Shown here: positions 24,558 to 36,499 of the stretch, piece after piece | Layout: each line of letters begins with the position of its first letter | Numbering within the stretch: the stretch's first letter is position 1 | Source: Perilla frutescens | Lineage: Eukaryota > Streptophyta > Magnoliopsida > Lamiales > Lamiaceae | Length of the DNA stretch: 64,000 bases | Assembly: GCA_026008535.1 (NCBI GenBank) | Contig: BRKX01000006.1 | Coordinates: 2,998,501-3,062,500, forward strand | Direction: 5' to 3' | The notes under the pieces: model-generated | What the model was told of the DNA's origin: nothing | Database searches by the model: none | The model's input: the letters and a program-made list of their open reading frames with translations, nothing else | Position numbers and translations under genes: made by a program

Positions 24558-25778
24558 TTAGCGCCAAGAAGAAACTGAAAAGAGGGGTTGATTCTGCCAT
24601 CCGAGAAAGAAAGAATCGTTGAGAATGTGAAGCTGATAGCCTTCAGATGGGTAATGGAGTCTGAGCAGCAATTTTGCTTGCGACAGAGCAAAAGGGCTCA
24701 ACGCCACGTTGCTGAAGCCGGCGTTTCTCAGCATCATCTCCCATGATCGGAATCTCTCGTGCCGCTCCCTTCTGTTCTCTCCCTCCGCCGCCACGATGTC
24801 GCCGATCTCCTTCCCGAACCATATCTGCTCCACCGCCAGCCGCTCGCGGCTCGCCGGGGGGAGGGTGGCCTCGAGGGAGTCGAACACGGCGGCGTAGTGG
24901 TCGAGCGCCTCCACGAACCGCTGCTGGAAGACGGGGTGGTTGTGGTTCGCCTCGCGCTCCGCCACCGTGAGGACCCGCGGGGACATGGCCTTGATGCGGT
25001 GGAGGAAGAGGCGGAGGCGGTCGCGGTCCTTGAGGAGGCGGTGGAGGTAGTGGACGCAGTTGACGACGAGAGTTTCGTGGGGTAGGAGGAGGACGGAGGA
25101 GGTGGCGGCAGTGGCGGAGGTGGACTCGTCGCTGATGAGGGGGTGGAACTGGAACCGGAGGCCTAACGAGTGGGCGAATTTCGCGAGGCGATCGCCTGTT
25201 CGGCGGAGGATCTCGAGGTCGGTGCCGGTGCCGGTGATGCGGAGGGTGGGGGGCGGGAAGCGCTCCGCCACCGCCTGCATCAGCGGCGGCCACTGCACGC
25301 CGTGCATGATGTCGAAATCGAGGATGTGGATCGCTTGTTGGCCGTCGATTGCTTCCAAGATTGCTTGATTAGCGGTGAGCTGACTAAACCTAATGAATGG
25401 TGTCACTTGATTCAGAGAAAGGTACGAGGATTGGATGAGGGCGTCGTCGTCGGTTGATGATCCGATGCTGCTGCTGCTCGCGGCGGCAGCGGCGGCGCAG
25501 CGGTTGAGGCGGAGGGAGAGGGCTTTGGTGAACTGGTGGACTAGTCTCTCCGTGGAGTCGCCGTAGGGGGAGGAGTTTGATAGGAGAATGCCGATGAGGC
25601 GGTGGGCGGCGGTGAGATCGGACCGGGAGATTAGTTCGGCGCAGCTTATGAGGACCTGCCGCATGTGAAGAGGCGGCGGCGCCAAATTCTGGCGGCGGTG
25701 GTGGTGGTGGAGATAGGCATTTGGCGGTGATGGTTCCTCCTCTTCATCATGGGATGATGACCCAAATGAGCCTAACAT
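24558..25778 (-). CDS. LAS: GRAS transcription regulator LATERAL SUPPRESSOR (LAS/Ls)
   Basis: LAS is a nuclear GRAS protein needed to start axillary meristems in leaf axils during vegetative growth. The intronless frame gives 406 residues when begun at the ATG at 25778 (MLGSFGSSSHDEE). The frame extends upstream, but only from a TTG at 25814, so I use the ATG. GRAS landmarks appear in order: leucine-rich region I (LISCAELISRSDLTAAHR, then SPYGDSTERLVHQFTKAL), the linker LNQVTPFIRFSQLTANQAIL, a VHIID-type motif read as HILDFD (151-156) followed by GVQWPPLMQA, the PFYRE region (VLTVAEREANHNHPVF), then VEQIWFGKEI, and the SAW end FFLGWQNQPLFSVSSWR. ALSQAKLLLRLHYPSEGY and the C-terminus identify LAS rather than other GRAS clades. 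The N-terminus is short and His/Pro-rich. The gene is GC-rich against AT-rich flanks and stands alone in about 15 kb. Confidence 0.93.
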   Translation of the reverse strand: MLGSFGSSSHDEEEEPSPPNAYLHHHHRRQNLAPPPLHMRQVLISCAELISRSDLTAAHRLIGILLSNSSPYGDSTERLVHQFTKALSLRLNRCAAAAAASSSSIGSSTDDDALIQSSYLSLNQVTPFIRFSQLTANQAILEAIDGQQAIHILDFDIMHGVQWPPLMQAVAERFPPPTLRITGTGTDLEILRRTGDRLAKFAHSLGLRFQFHPLISDESTSATAATSSVLLLPHETLVVNCVHYLHRLLKDRDRLRLFLHRIKAMSPRVLTVAEREANHNHPVFQQRFVEALDHYAAVFDSLEATLPPASRERLAVEQIWFGKEIGDIVAAEGENRRERHERFRSWEMMLRNAGFSNVALSPFALSQAKLLLRLHYPSEGYQLHILNDSFFLGWQNQPLFSVSSWR

Positions 25779-27786
25779 ATCTTTATAATTAGCAAATTGG
25801 AAATTAATTGCCAATCAGGAAGCAGCAAATGGACCCTCCACTGCTGATTAGCTTTAGTAAACAAACCCTAGAGAGAGAGTGAGTGTGTGTGCATGAGATA
25901 GAAAGAGAAAATAAGCTCATACACACAACCTACCTACTATATTATATATATATGTGTATATGACACACCATTAATTAGCTAGAAAATTAAAGAATTAAAG
26001 GTGCATGAGGGATTGAGGGCAAATTACAGTTTGCATTCGAGTCTGAAAAATCAAGAAAAGTAGAAATTTGAGGAAGTGAAAGAGGTGAGAGATAATGCTT
26101 CGCATTTTATGGATTGAAGAGAGAGAAAAGGATGTGAAATGATGGTGTGATGATATATGGAGAGCTAATGAATTAATTGCTGAGGTTGAAGAAGAGAGTA
26201 GCTAGGTAGCAACAGTAGAGACAACCACACAATATCTATATATATATATATATAGTAAATGCAGATATATATGTATATACTATAGAGAGAGAAATTAAAA
26301 GAGAGAGAGAAATAGCAGATATATATATATATATATTCATTGAATAAATAAATGTGTAGGGTTGGGTTGTGTGTGAAACGAAGCTTTGATGGGGTGGGTT
26401 TTTTCTCACACACAGAGACACACAGTATTAGCGATTGAGAGCAAACAAGAGTCGCCGACATACATTACCAAATGTCTGCTTCAACAGATGAAAAAAGAGA
26501 ACATTTGCCAATATTATTATTAATATTATTCTTCATAACTTAATTAATTATCATGCATTTCCGCTTATTTTTCTAATTAATCAACTCTTTCACGTACATG
26601 AACATATTTGTTTTGTTCTTAAACATGCAAGGAACCGGTATTATATTTCAATGCAATGCAAGACTCACTTCAATTCATGACTATATGATATGTATATATT
26701 GAGTGATGATCATCTTATTTAATTTAAAATATGTATGTATGTATATATATATATAAAACAAATCGTCATGTAAAATGATTTTTGCTTTCAATATTAATCT
26801 AACCATTTGGCCCAATTGGATTTTGACTACAATTGAATTAATCTAAATATCATTTTGAATTGGAGAGTTTGGTTCAATTTGTTCCTTCTAACTTCAACTA
26901 AATTTGACCCTAGAACTTGACTAGTAGTTTATTATATATAGTGTGATTGTATACATATATATAACATGCATGTGTAGATATAGAAAAGTATCAAGAAATT
27001 GTACTTTTGGACTCATTAGGACATGTCCCGTTGCAAAATGTCCATATTATTTTCACGTTTGACTCCGAATGATACAAAGCTTGGAGAAGTGGTCACGTAG
27101 GACTAAATTCGTGCACTTTTAGTTTCAATTTTTAGGAAGTTCATCAAATGTTAACGTGAGGGAGTCATGTGGACTACACTACACTACGCATGCATGTTCG
27201 TTTAGTGGTGTCATTATCTTCAAAAAAAATATACTTTTGGTCCCACATAACACGTTTATGTCGCAAAATGGCCTCAGTACTTTCAATTTGACCACAAATT
27301 ATTCATAACTGGCATAAATCCCAAAATCATCTCACCTAAATCCCCCCAAAAATTCTCTCTCTCAGATCCGATTTTTTTTATTTTTTTGCAAAAATTGACA
27401 AGTTGTTAGCACTAGAAGGCTTGAAGAATATTTTTTAGCCCTCTTAATTTGATTCGAGGAAATCAAGTTAATTAGATTTTCTTTGTGGAGAAGTGTTTAA
27501 AATATGAATGTATAAAGATAATTGTAATTATTATTTTTTTGCTTTATTCAATCCCCATGATTAATTTTTGAGTTTAGAGATCGATTTTTGTTTGATGGTG
27601 GTTGGGTTTATAGATTAATCATTAATTTTTGGATTCCTCATTTTGAGGTTTTGATGGATTTTTCGAAAAATGAAAAGGTGAAATTTTATTATTTGAGAAC
27701 TTATAACATTCCTAGTTGTACGAATATATATGTATTGAAGTCAGAATTAGTGAGAGGTAAAACGACGACAATGAGCAGGATTAATA

Positions 27787-27789
<3 letters not shown>

Positions 27790-27833
<44 letters not shown>
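27790..27833. repeat. (CT)n microsatellite
   Basis: An uninterrupted CT run of about 44 bp, some 2 kb upstream of LAS. Confidence 0.9.
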
Positions 27834-27837
<4 letters not shown>

Positions 27838-28582
27838 ACCCCACCCCCATCTCTCTGCCCAGGAGAGACGCACAAACTACACGCAAAGCCTTAAATGTGT
27901 CGAAAGCTACATGCATGCTAGATACGTACACACACATATATATATATATACATACAAATATATAATATATAGATACATAATATCTATATACACACACAGA
28001 AACACACTCGACTTTGTCTTTACACTGACAAGCCTCAAATAATTTCCATGTTTGTCTACGTATAATTATATATTGGATTCTCAATTTCTCATTGTGAAAA
28101 TGCAAATGCAAATGCTACTTCAATTCAATTCACTGAATTCCCACGTGCCCTAGCTACTGTGTTTGTGTGCATACCTTTAATTACACTCCAACTCCAATTC
28201 TAGTAATTATATTATTTATCATGTGCGATCCATTGCATGCATGAATGCTACAAATTCAGAGTTAATTAGTATATATTAATTCAGATCATAATTAAATAAT
28301 CTACGTGCAAACTACTTTTATATATAAGATCATAACTCATAACTAAGTGTATGGTCATGTTTTATTAAATTAGTGACGTCATGACGTTTAATTTATAATA
28401 TGAGTACGTACGTGATCAGACCATTCCTTACACTTGGATCACCCAACAATTAATATTAATTAATTAATTAATTAATTGTGTCACGGGAAATTTTATGACG
28501 CGTCGTCAATCTTTTTAAATAATAAAGGGTGGGGGGAATGGAAGATGCCCTAGCTTGATTGGGTTATAAGGGACTCAAGTGT

Positions 28583-28632
28583 CACAATAGATCTATTAGG
28601 ACACTTGAGAGTGTCATAATAGATCTATTGTG
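28583..28632. repeat. Near-perfect 50-bp palindrome
   Basis: The arm CACAATAGATCTATTAGGA reads onward through ACACTTGAGAGTGT into its near-exact inverse TCATAATAGATCTATTGTG. Each arm contains the smaller palindrome AATAGATCTATT. As RNA or single-stranded DNA it could form a strong hairpin. It may be a remnant of an inverted-repeat transposon end; no element borders were identified. Confidence 0.7.
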
Positions 28633-29885
28633 CCACATTGGGTATTACCCATTGGGTAGCATAGAATTTTCCGGTTATAAGGCCATTTATGGTATATTGA
28701 GTAGGGTTTTGAAGAGAGTTTGTGTTTAGTAAAAGAGTGTTTGAAAATGAGAAGAATCATTAAGAATTTGAGATCAATCACACCATCCATCACATGTACA
28801 CTTGGTCAAGAACCTACCTATATATTATCCCTAAATCTTTTTCCCCTTTCAGAATATACTATTTCCTCTCTCTCTCTCTCTCTCAAGTTGTAATATCAAT
28901 GAGTTAGGTATTTTTGAAGAGTACTGCACATGAACATCAGTGTTTTATACTTTTTTTGTGAAACCGAAATATTGTTTTGGATTTAATTTTGCGTTTAACT
29001 GAGTAGATGATTTTCAGTTTTTTTATCTTGTGATTTTCTTAATCCGCCAATCATTGAGAGATATCATGAGGAGATAACAATCTTCGAAGACATTACGCAA
29101 TGCTAGTGAATAGATCGATATATATATACATATATATAAGTATATTAAAGAACAATTAATTTGGTTCGATAATTTATATATTTTATCTGATTAATATTTG
29201 TAACAATTTACTAATTAATGTACGTATTGAATCCTTTTCTCAAAAAAATTAAATAAATGATGTATGATCCAATATATTTTATGGGTTGTCCTGATCGATT
29301 AATGAATCTTAGTATTATATTGATACTATTTTTTCACATTTATTTAGTAATGTTATTTTTTATCTTGAAATTAAAACTATTGTAATTTCCAAGTTTCATT
29401 AATAAATTAATGTGATAGAGGGGCACTAAATGATACATAAAAAGTAGATTAGAGGGTTTCAAGTGGTTAATTATTTTAAATTTTTTATTATTTTCTTTGC
29501 ATAGGATTTCATGTGGTTATTTTAGTATTTTTTATATATATGCGTGTTCCACCTTGCTTGTTTCATCCTATATCATTATAACATCAAGTTATTAGTAAAT
29601 AACTTAATTGGGACTTGAATTGGAATTATCGGAAAATTGGGCATATTCCTTCAGTCAGTATTCAAACTGTACAAATTTAGAAATTTAACTGAATTGAATG
29701 TTTTCTGCATATGCTATATCTATCTATCTATATAGCTCATGATCCATATATAACAAGTATAAGTATAATAGAGTTCAAAACCTGAGCCAAGTTACATTTC
29801 TTTTGGAAATGACCTAGTGGTCAGATGAGATAGCTTAGCCCGGATTGATCAAAGGTGTCAAATTCTAATCCCACCATCACCCATG

Positions 29886-30225
29886 TGTTCGTCACACCTA
29901 GTTTTTCAAGTGTGGTGTAATCGAGCTGAATTGAGTCGAATAATATTACTTGTTTGAGCTCTCGATCAATATATAAGAAATACTCAAAGCTCGGGTTGGT
30001 CGAGCCTTAATTTTTTGAGCTCGACTCGATAGCGAATTCAAGAAGCTCGAGGTCAACTCGGCTCGACTCGATTAGGGTCGATGAATGCATTGAAACTCGA
30101 TTGGGTTCAATAAGGCTCGCGAGCCTGGCATTGTTGAGCTCGAAAGCTACCTCGGCTTGATCAATCTCAAGTTGATTTTGAGTTTCGTTCGAGTTGGCTT
30201 GATTTACTTACCCTCCTATTTCGAG
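29886..30225. mobile_element. GAGCTCG/ACTCGA-rich repeat block
   Basis: About 340 bp dense in CTCGACTCGA and GAGCTCG words, with roughly inverted outer parts (GTGTAATCGAGC at the left; the inverse of GGCTTGATTTACTTACCC at the right). It is non-coding and resembles the other GAGCTCG-rich blocks in this window. Borders are approximate. Confidence 0.4.
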
Positions 30226-30853
30226 GCTATTACACACATGAGCAAAGATTTACCCAATGATTGTGGATTACTCTCGCCCAACAAAAACAAATAAAAATCG
30301 AGTTGCCTCAAATAATGTTTGGGAAATAGATACCAATTCAGTTATAATTGTTTTTTCACCCAAAAACTAAATAAGCACATGACATAACTAATAGACATGC
30401 AACATTTTGATCCTAAAATTTGAAATTAAAATTTAAAAAAAAAACACAATTTACACGTTTGAACTAGAAAAAAAAATATCTGAATAAAAAAGAAATCTCT
30501 CATCAATTAAAGTGTGTGTGATTTATAATCGATTTTGTGAATCCTAATTACGGTAGCTGTCATTTTAAATTTTCCGTGTTGGATATATATAAACTCATGT
30601 GTTGTGTTGCTAATAAAATAAAATAAAATAAAATAAAAAGAAACAAAAAATAGTATAATGCACAAAACTGTAGTATGGATTTGATAGTAGCAAGTAAAAC
30701 CACCAAGAAAAAGCCAAGAGAATGGGATGAACTAAATCAAAGGAATAAAAATTCAACACCTTTTTAGAGAAAGAGGGGGAAATGTTATAATTTAGGTATT
30801 TCTACGAATATTTGGGGGATTTTTTTATATATAAATTATATGTAATTAGTGAA

Positions 30854-31009
30854 CAATAAACAAATAACGTCAATCATTTTAAGAACCCATATTTATTATA
30901 TCGCAAATTTTTATGTATATAAGATGTACAAATAATAAACAAATAACGTCAATCATTTTAAGAACCCATATTTATTATATCGCAAATTTTTATGTACATA
31001 AGATGTATA
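30854..31009. repeat. 80-bp tandem duplication
   Basis: Two almost identical copies of an 80-bp unit starting AATAAACAAATAACG lie side by side (30854 and 30934). Only a few substitutions separate them, so the duplication is recent. Confidence 0.85.
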
Positions 31010-31019
31010 TCAACGCGGT

Positions 31020-31250
31020 CAACAGATCGACTAAAAAAATCGTCAAAACATGTTATACTTTTTAGATATGCAAGTGATATTTTTTGAATTTTAAGTGATA
31101 CCTTTTAGTATTACGATTGATACTGTTTTTACAGTTTTTTTCTTTATTTTTTTGGGCCGATACTTTTAATAATACAAATTATGTTTTTGAGCTTTTAAGT
31201 GATACGATTGATACTAATTTTGACGGGATTTTTGGTCTGATGTGCACACA
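31020..31250. repeat. Dispersed AT-rich repeat, copy 1
   Basis: The order GTGATATTTTTTGAATTTTA, ATTACGATTGATACTG, CCGATACTTTTAATAATACA recurs in recognisable form near 46560-46780 and 48590-48820. It is non-coding. Element type is unknown. Confidence 0.5.
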
Positions 31251-31478
31251 AGACCTGCCCTTATTATACACATGACATATCCCTCTTTTTCTTCAAATTA
31301 TTGTTATTAAAATGTTTTATTTTTCTCGTGTTTTTCTTACTAAATACAATTAATTATTTGATGCAATTATATAACTTTGGTATTTATGTAGCATTCACGG
31401 ATTTTGTACGTGTAACTAAAATATTCAAAATCTGACTTTCACACGAATATATGCTCATCTTGCCTTGGAATTTTGACT

Positions 31479-31481
<3 letters not shown>

Positions 31482-31525
<44 letters not shown>
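31482..31525. repeat. (CT)n microsatellite
   Basis: A CT run of about 44 bp in the region upstream of LAS and downstream of the PP2C gene. Confidence 0.9.
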
Positions 31526-31528
<3 letters not shown>

Positions 31529-32703
31529 GCATTGTAACAAATGAAATGAATGAATGCATGGAAAGGAAAGGGAAGCAACCACGCTTTATTGTACAATTTA
31601 GGAGTGCAAGAATTGAAAAGCTGATCATATTGCTTTGCTTCACGTGTAGTTTGTGATTTGACATGCTTATTTATAAATACAACCCCTCTTTTTTTTGTTT
31701 CTTTTTTTTCCATATATATTTATTCAGCGTCCTTTTATGCCCTTTGAATACTTTTATGCCTTATCTCCTCTTTTTTCTATTTATATATTTTTATTTTATA
31801 TTACACTTCCAATTTTTGGATTTATTACATACAATAATACAACCTAACTGGATATATATATCTAGTTTGATGTACGATCCATGTTTTATTTAAAAAAAAT
31901 TAACTATATATAATCAATATGTCTGAGGTTGTCTTCAAAGTCTGGAAAAATAATAAATGGGTAAAGTAAATTCATCACGTTCCAATTTAATGATCAGTTG
32001 CAGTTTAATTTGGATAATCATCAATCCAAAATATTAAAAACAATTAAATATTTTCTTCCCAACGTACATTTACTAGCAAAAAATAAATAAAATAAAATTG
32101 TCGTCCACACAGATATTTATGTGTCCAAAATGTCTGGACCCCTCATTTATTATACTGTCGTGACACAATACTTAAATAATATAATATTTAATATATGTGA
32201 CTTTCAAATATAACAATAATTTCATCAAAAAACGCTATTTACTTAATCTCGTTTTATTCTAATTTCACAAATCAACGGATTATACTGCTGCTAAAAAAAT
32301 GGAATGAATTTTACCATAAAAATTAAGCAAAAGATTGTAAGAATTGATTTTTTTTTTTCTTTTTTTGGAGTCGTTTTAGAGAGAAGCAAAAATAAAGCTA
32401 TCTAAAAACATATAATAGAGGTTTAAACACAGCAAGAGTAGTAAAATTACATACAAAATTCTTCTACCAAACCAAAGCAAACCAAACCCATAACGCTGAT
32501 AGCAAGCAGTGAATCCATTCGACACTTTTGAGAAGGACCATACTGATCGGGCGATCGAACGTGTTCGATCGCGGTTCGAGTGTCGGGAACCGAGCTCGTT
32601 CGTTGCTCGATCTCACTGCCTATCGGACTCCGATACGTACAGACAATCCTCCGATCATCGAGGCAGAACGTACTCACTCGCGCCTTCGTGCGTGTACATG
32701 GTT

Positions 32704-35700
32704 TCATAACCATTTTCTCCAACTCGTGCTTCTTTTATCGAAGGGCAAGAACCTGGGGAGGCTGAGAAGGCTGTTAACTCGGGTGATGCCTTCGAGCGCT
32801 GACCATTCCTCGTCCTCTGCAGTTGAGAGGCACTCGGCTAAGCTCCTCTTCGACTGGCCTAGAGTCTTGTCGATTGGCCTGCCCTCGAGTTCCTCGACTA
32901 TCTCGCTCGACTCTTTAGTTGATGCTGCCACGATATCCAGATTCTGATTCTCAGGGTCTGGTTCGGAGGAAGCTTTCGTCTGCTCTTCTAAGGGGACCAG
33001 GACCGGGGCTGTCTTTTCCTGATCTTCAGGAGCAGATGCTGCATCATTTTGTGACCTTGGCTCGTTAGTCCGAGCCACATGTTCAAGGAATAAACATACA
33101 ACAGCACAGTCATCGTTCTTTGATGTTGGATACTTGAGCCTCCATGCTCGGGTAGCGCAGTCAACGAGGGCTCGGGCAGCTGTTCCACGGCCAGGAGCCG
33201 AGGCCACAATGTCCACTGCTTCCTTATTGGAAAGAACATCCCACACCTATACAAATGTTCACAAATAGAAATTCAGCCTTTAAATCAGGCAAGTTCATCA
33301 GAAAGCGGTAAGAAAAGGAGAGCAATTTTATCTCAATACTGCACTCAAATTAGTGTGAAGAGAATGAAAAATGGTACCCCATCAGTAGCAAGAATGACGA
33401 ACTCATCTCTCTCCGTGATATGGTGGTGATAAACGTCCGGGATGGAAATTAAACCAAAATCCTTCAAACAGAAGTCCCCAAAGGCTCTAGCCATGGCCAA
33501 GCCAGGCGAATCACTGTTGGGCAGCCATACACGTGCTACCTCCGGTTCATCTTGCAATGCAAAAACTCTTCCTTTACATTTTTGGATCCGCGCAGCTTCC
33601 CCTGATATTGAGAGACCGCATATAAAGAGCTATAACACTCGTGCATATATATATCACCTATTTTTATTATGGACCAAGAATATATATGTAATGCAAGTAA
33701 TTTTCAAGAAAAGTCGATCAATGGGTGTAGCTTGTCTGTTGGAATCTTGGGGGATTAAAAGCATGATGCCTTCACAAGCTCCCTAAGCACATTGAAAATT
33801 CGTCCCAGGAGAAAAAAATAGCAACTTGTCAAACTCAGGAAAATTGTCTAACTTGACTTGGATTTTCAAATACAGAGGAGACTATTCTTTCATATGACTT
33901 GACCTCTGAGGAAATGAGCAAAAGAGCTGTATTTGCTAGAGAATTGTGTGTTTCAAAAAAGGCTTCTGAATATTCATATTTTTTTTGTTGCATCTATAGC
34001 GGCAGAGAATCCATAAGCATATAAAGAAATATTTATAGCATGAGTGTGAGAGAGGGGTACTTGGAAGATTAGGTTTCAAGTCCACGGTTAACTGTTCAGC
34101 CATCAAAACATTGTCCTTATCTCGGGTTGCAAGTACTGCTCTGGAGTCACCAACATTTCCGATTATGAGATCCTGACCCTGGATGATTGTGTCCACAAGT
34201 CGTTAGGCACAGCCGCACATCAAGTAGCATATATCTTCATCATAGATGAAGACCATCTAATAATTGCAGATAAACACAATGGTACTGATCTCATGATGTT
34301 ATATTGACAACGATGATTTCAGGTCATAAAAAATCAAGAAATCGAGACAAGAACTCATTGTCATACTTAGCATCTCTGTGTGCACGTGTGCGCGTGTGAA
34401 GCAGCCCAAAAATATAGGTCCGCCTTGCAAATGTTGGTTGAGGCAATCTTGCACCAGTACAACTGCTAACTCAGAACTTAAGTTTCCTGGAATTCATGCT
34501 TTATTGTGTTATCATTCTATTTCAATTTGAAATCACTTATGTGAGCAGACTCCATGCCTGTCGATCAGCCAATGATCAAGTTCAATACATGTATTTATGA
34601 AAATGTTGGTGGCAAGATAGATTTAAGGGTGGATATAGAAAGTTTGTGCATTGTTACTACTTATTACACACACAAAAATCTGCCCTTTCTGCGCTATGTG
34701 GATCTTAAGGTAACAAATAAAAACATAACGTAACACTTTTACATGGTCCTACAGTACCATTTAGTTTACACCCTACAAAGTGGCTAGTGCCTGCATTTCC
34801 TGAAGACATCCCTAACAAAACCGTAGAAGAAAGATGAGATTAAATTTCTGTAATATCTACTCTGCAAAAGTCGCAAAGATTTGACTGCATGTAATGTGGA
34901 TGCTTCAGGCCATACTTTATAAAGCATTGATAACAAGAAGCTGAATTTGAATTTCAACCACAAAAACGTGAAAACAAATTATGAAACGCCTAATCATGCC
35001 ATTTTAGACCAGCATAAGTTGATACAGATTGTTAGAAATCGCTCTTAAGCACAAAGTGCAATGCATAGATAACCAGACAGATTATTGTATAACAAAGGGG
35101 GAAAAAATACCTGCTTTATCAAAGCAACAGTAGTTGAACCACTACAAAAGCAGTCAATAGCAGGATGCAACTTCAGTTCCTTATCCATTAACTTGAAAGC
35201 CTTTAGAATCGAATTCTTGAGTGGAACATGCATCTCCGGCACTTTCTCGATCTCCTCAGCTTCCACGGATTCACATCCATCCTCATCCATGAAGTCATCA
35301 AAGCGCCTCATTCCTTCAAAACTCACATTCTCATGCACATGATTTTGGTCATTTTCAGCCTTACTTTCCCACTGCGAACGTATTAAAATCGGGAGAGCAT
35401 CCCGCACTTTCCTTGCAACCATATGACCATAAGGACCATGACCATCAAAAACCCCACAAAAAGTTGCACCGGCATCGCCTCCCGCAGAGAAATTCTACCG
35501 TATAAACAATCCAAGCAAGTCATAAACTGACCCAGAATAGACAAGAACAGAAATACATTATTCTTTCAGTTCTCACAACTTCAGCCAATCACACACACAC
35601 ACACACACACACACACAACCTAAAAACATGAATCCGTTTTCTTCCACAAATAATTGCAACTAAATTACAAATTTAATTCCACCATGAGTCAATGATTACC

Positions 35701-36098
35701 CCCCCCCCCCCCCCAATCCAATGCTCTACTATATCAAACACATTACATATAATCAACAAATTCCCACAAGGAAAATTGATTAAAACAAACGATTCAAGAA
35801 AACTGACCTCCCAAACGATCATAGCATCTTGATTAGTCCCTTTCTTCCCCTGCTGAGTGTACAAGCTAGCGATGCGGCTCGCCCCATTCGAAAACAGCCG
35901 CCCCGGGATTTGATGCAACGCCCGCTCCTCCGCTACGACGGCGGCAGTCGCAGCTGCGCCGCCACCGCCACTTAGCTTGGTAATAAAAGTAGCAAAATCA
36001 CCGGAGCTATTCTTCTTCAACTTGGAATCCGCCTTCTCGTCGCCCCCCGCCCACCCCGTGCTCCTCTTTCCACTAGACGATGAATAACAAATACCCAT
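32704..36098 (-). CDS. Protein phosphatase 2C, plant clade E type
   Basis: A Mg/Mn-dependent Ser/Thr phosphatase. Five exons join in frame: 35808-36098, 35111-35494, 34061-34178, 33378-33601 and 32704-33246, giving 519 residues. PP2C motifs appear in order: GKKGTNQDAMIVWE (85-97), GVFDGHGPYG (Asp114, metal ligand), IIGNVGDSRAVLAT, LAMARAFGDFCLK, FVILATDGVWDVLSN (Asp338) and KNDDCAVVCLFL. The N-terminus MGICYSSSS fits N-myristoylation at Gly2 with Cys4 S-acylation, so the protein is probably membrane-attached. An acidic insert (FMDEDGCESVEAEE) sits in exon 2, and a polar tail of about 125 residues follows the catalytic domain. Intron 1 contains a 14-base C run at 35701-35714 and an AC repeat. 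The closest Arabidopsis relatives from memory are the At1g16220/At1g79630 group. Confidence 0.94.
35588..35714. repeat. (AC)n and C14 runs in PP2C intron 1
   Basis: An AC run of about 30 bp (35588-35617) and a run of 14 C (35701-35714) lie in the first PP2C intron. They do not touch its splice sites. Long C homopolymers are prone to sequencing length errors. Confidence 0.85.
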
Positions 36099-36473
36099 TT
36101 ACTCCAACCCGAAAAAGATTCAATTTTTAGCCCCAAATTGTCAGCCCAGTTGCAAGACACCAATAAAAAAAGGGAAAAAAAATTCCCAAATTGATCAAAG
36201 TGGAAACATAATCAAGAAAAAGTGCCAATGGGGGAAAGAGCAGTGGTTAGAATAGGGGTTTACGGATGAGAGATAGAGCGGGCTAGAGAGAGAAAAAGGC
36301 AGGATTCAGGTGAGTGAGGTGCAAGTAGGTGTAGATTTTATGACTTCTTTTTTTCTTACCAAGCTTTTACTGCTAATTAAGTGATTTTTTTTTTGGAAAA
36401 AAAATAAAGTTGCTTAGGATACTGTTGTTTGAAAGTTTGAAACTCGAGTTGAAGTGTGTGTGAACTGATGTCA

Positions 36474-36488
36474 ACGTGGCGACACGTG
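36474..36488. promoter_or_regulatory. ABRE/G-box pair upstream of PP2C
   Basis: ACGTGGC (36474-36480) and CACGTG (36483-36488) lie three bases apart, about 380 bp upstream of the PP2C start codon. Two ACGT-core elements this close are a classic abscisic-acid or bZIP-responsive arrangement. Sequence match is seen; ABA control is inferred. Confidence 0.45.
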
Positions 36489-36499
36489 CGAGGCTTTCC

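Larger units (their letters stand above)
25779..32703. other. LAS promoter and gene-free upstream region
   Basis: About 6.7 kb from the LAS start to the PP2C 3' UTR. The first several hundred bases (to about 26460) are likely LAS 5' UTR and promoter, with GA-rich and TA-rich runs. The rest is AT-rich and has no recognisable gene. It contains CT runs (27790-27833, 28864-28884, 31482-31525), a near-perfect 50-bp palindrome (28583-28632), a GAGCTCG-rich block (29886-30225), an 80-bp tandem duplication (30854-31009) and one copy of a dispersed repeat (about 31020-31250). The last 250 bp or so is PP2C 3' UTR. Confidence 0.6.

Noticed and set aside
24643..25293. 216-codon Pro/Arg-rich frame on the minus strand and several plus-strand frames
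   Set aside because: These are other-frame readings of the GC-rich LAS coding sequence; low-complexity composition shows they are shadows.
25779..25814. Twelve extra N-terminal residues for LAS
   Set aside because: The upstream start is a TTG, not ATG. The ATG at 25778 gives MLGSFGSS, which fits known Ls proteins.
32509..32947. Open frames on the plus strand at the PP2C 3' end
   Set aside because: They are antisense to the last PP2C exon and its 3' UTR and show no known domain.
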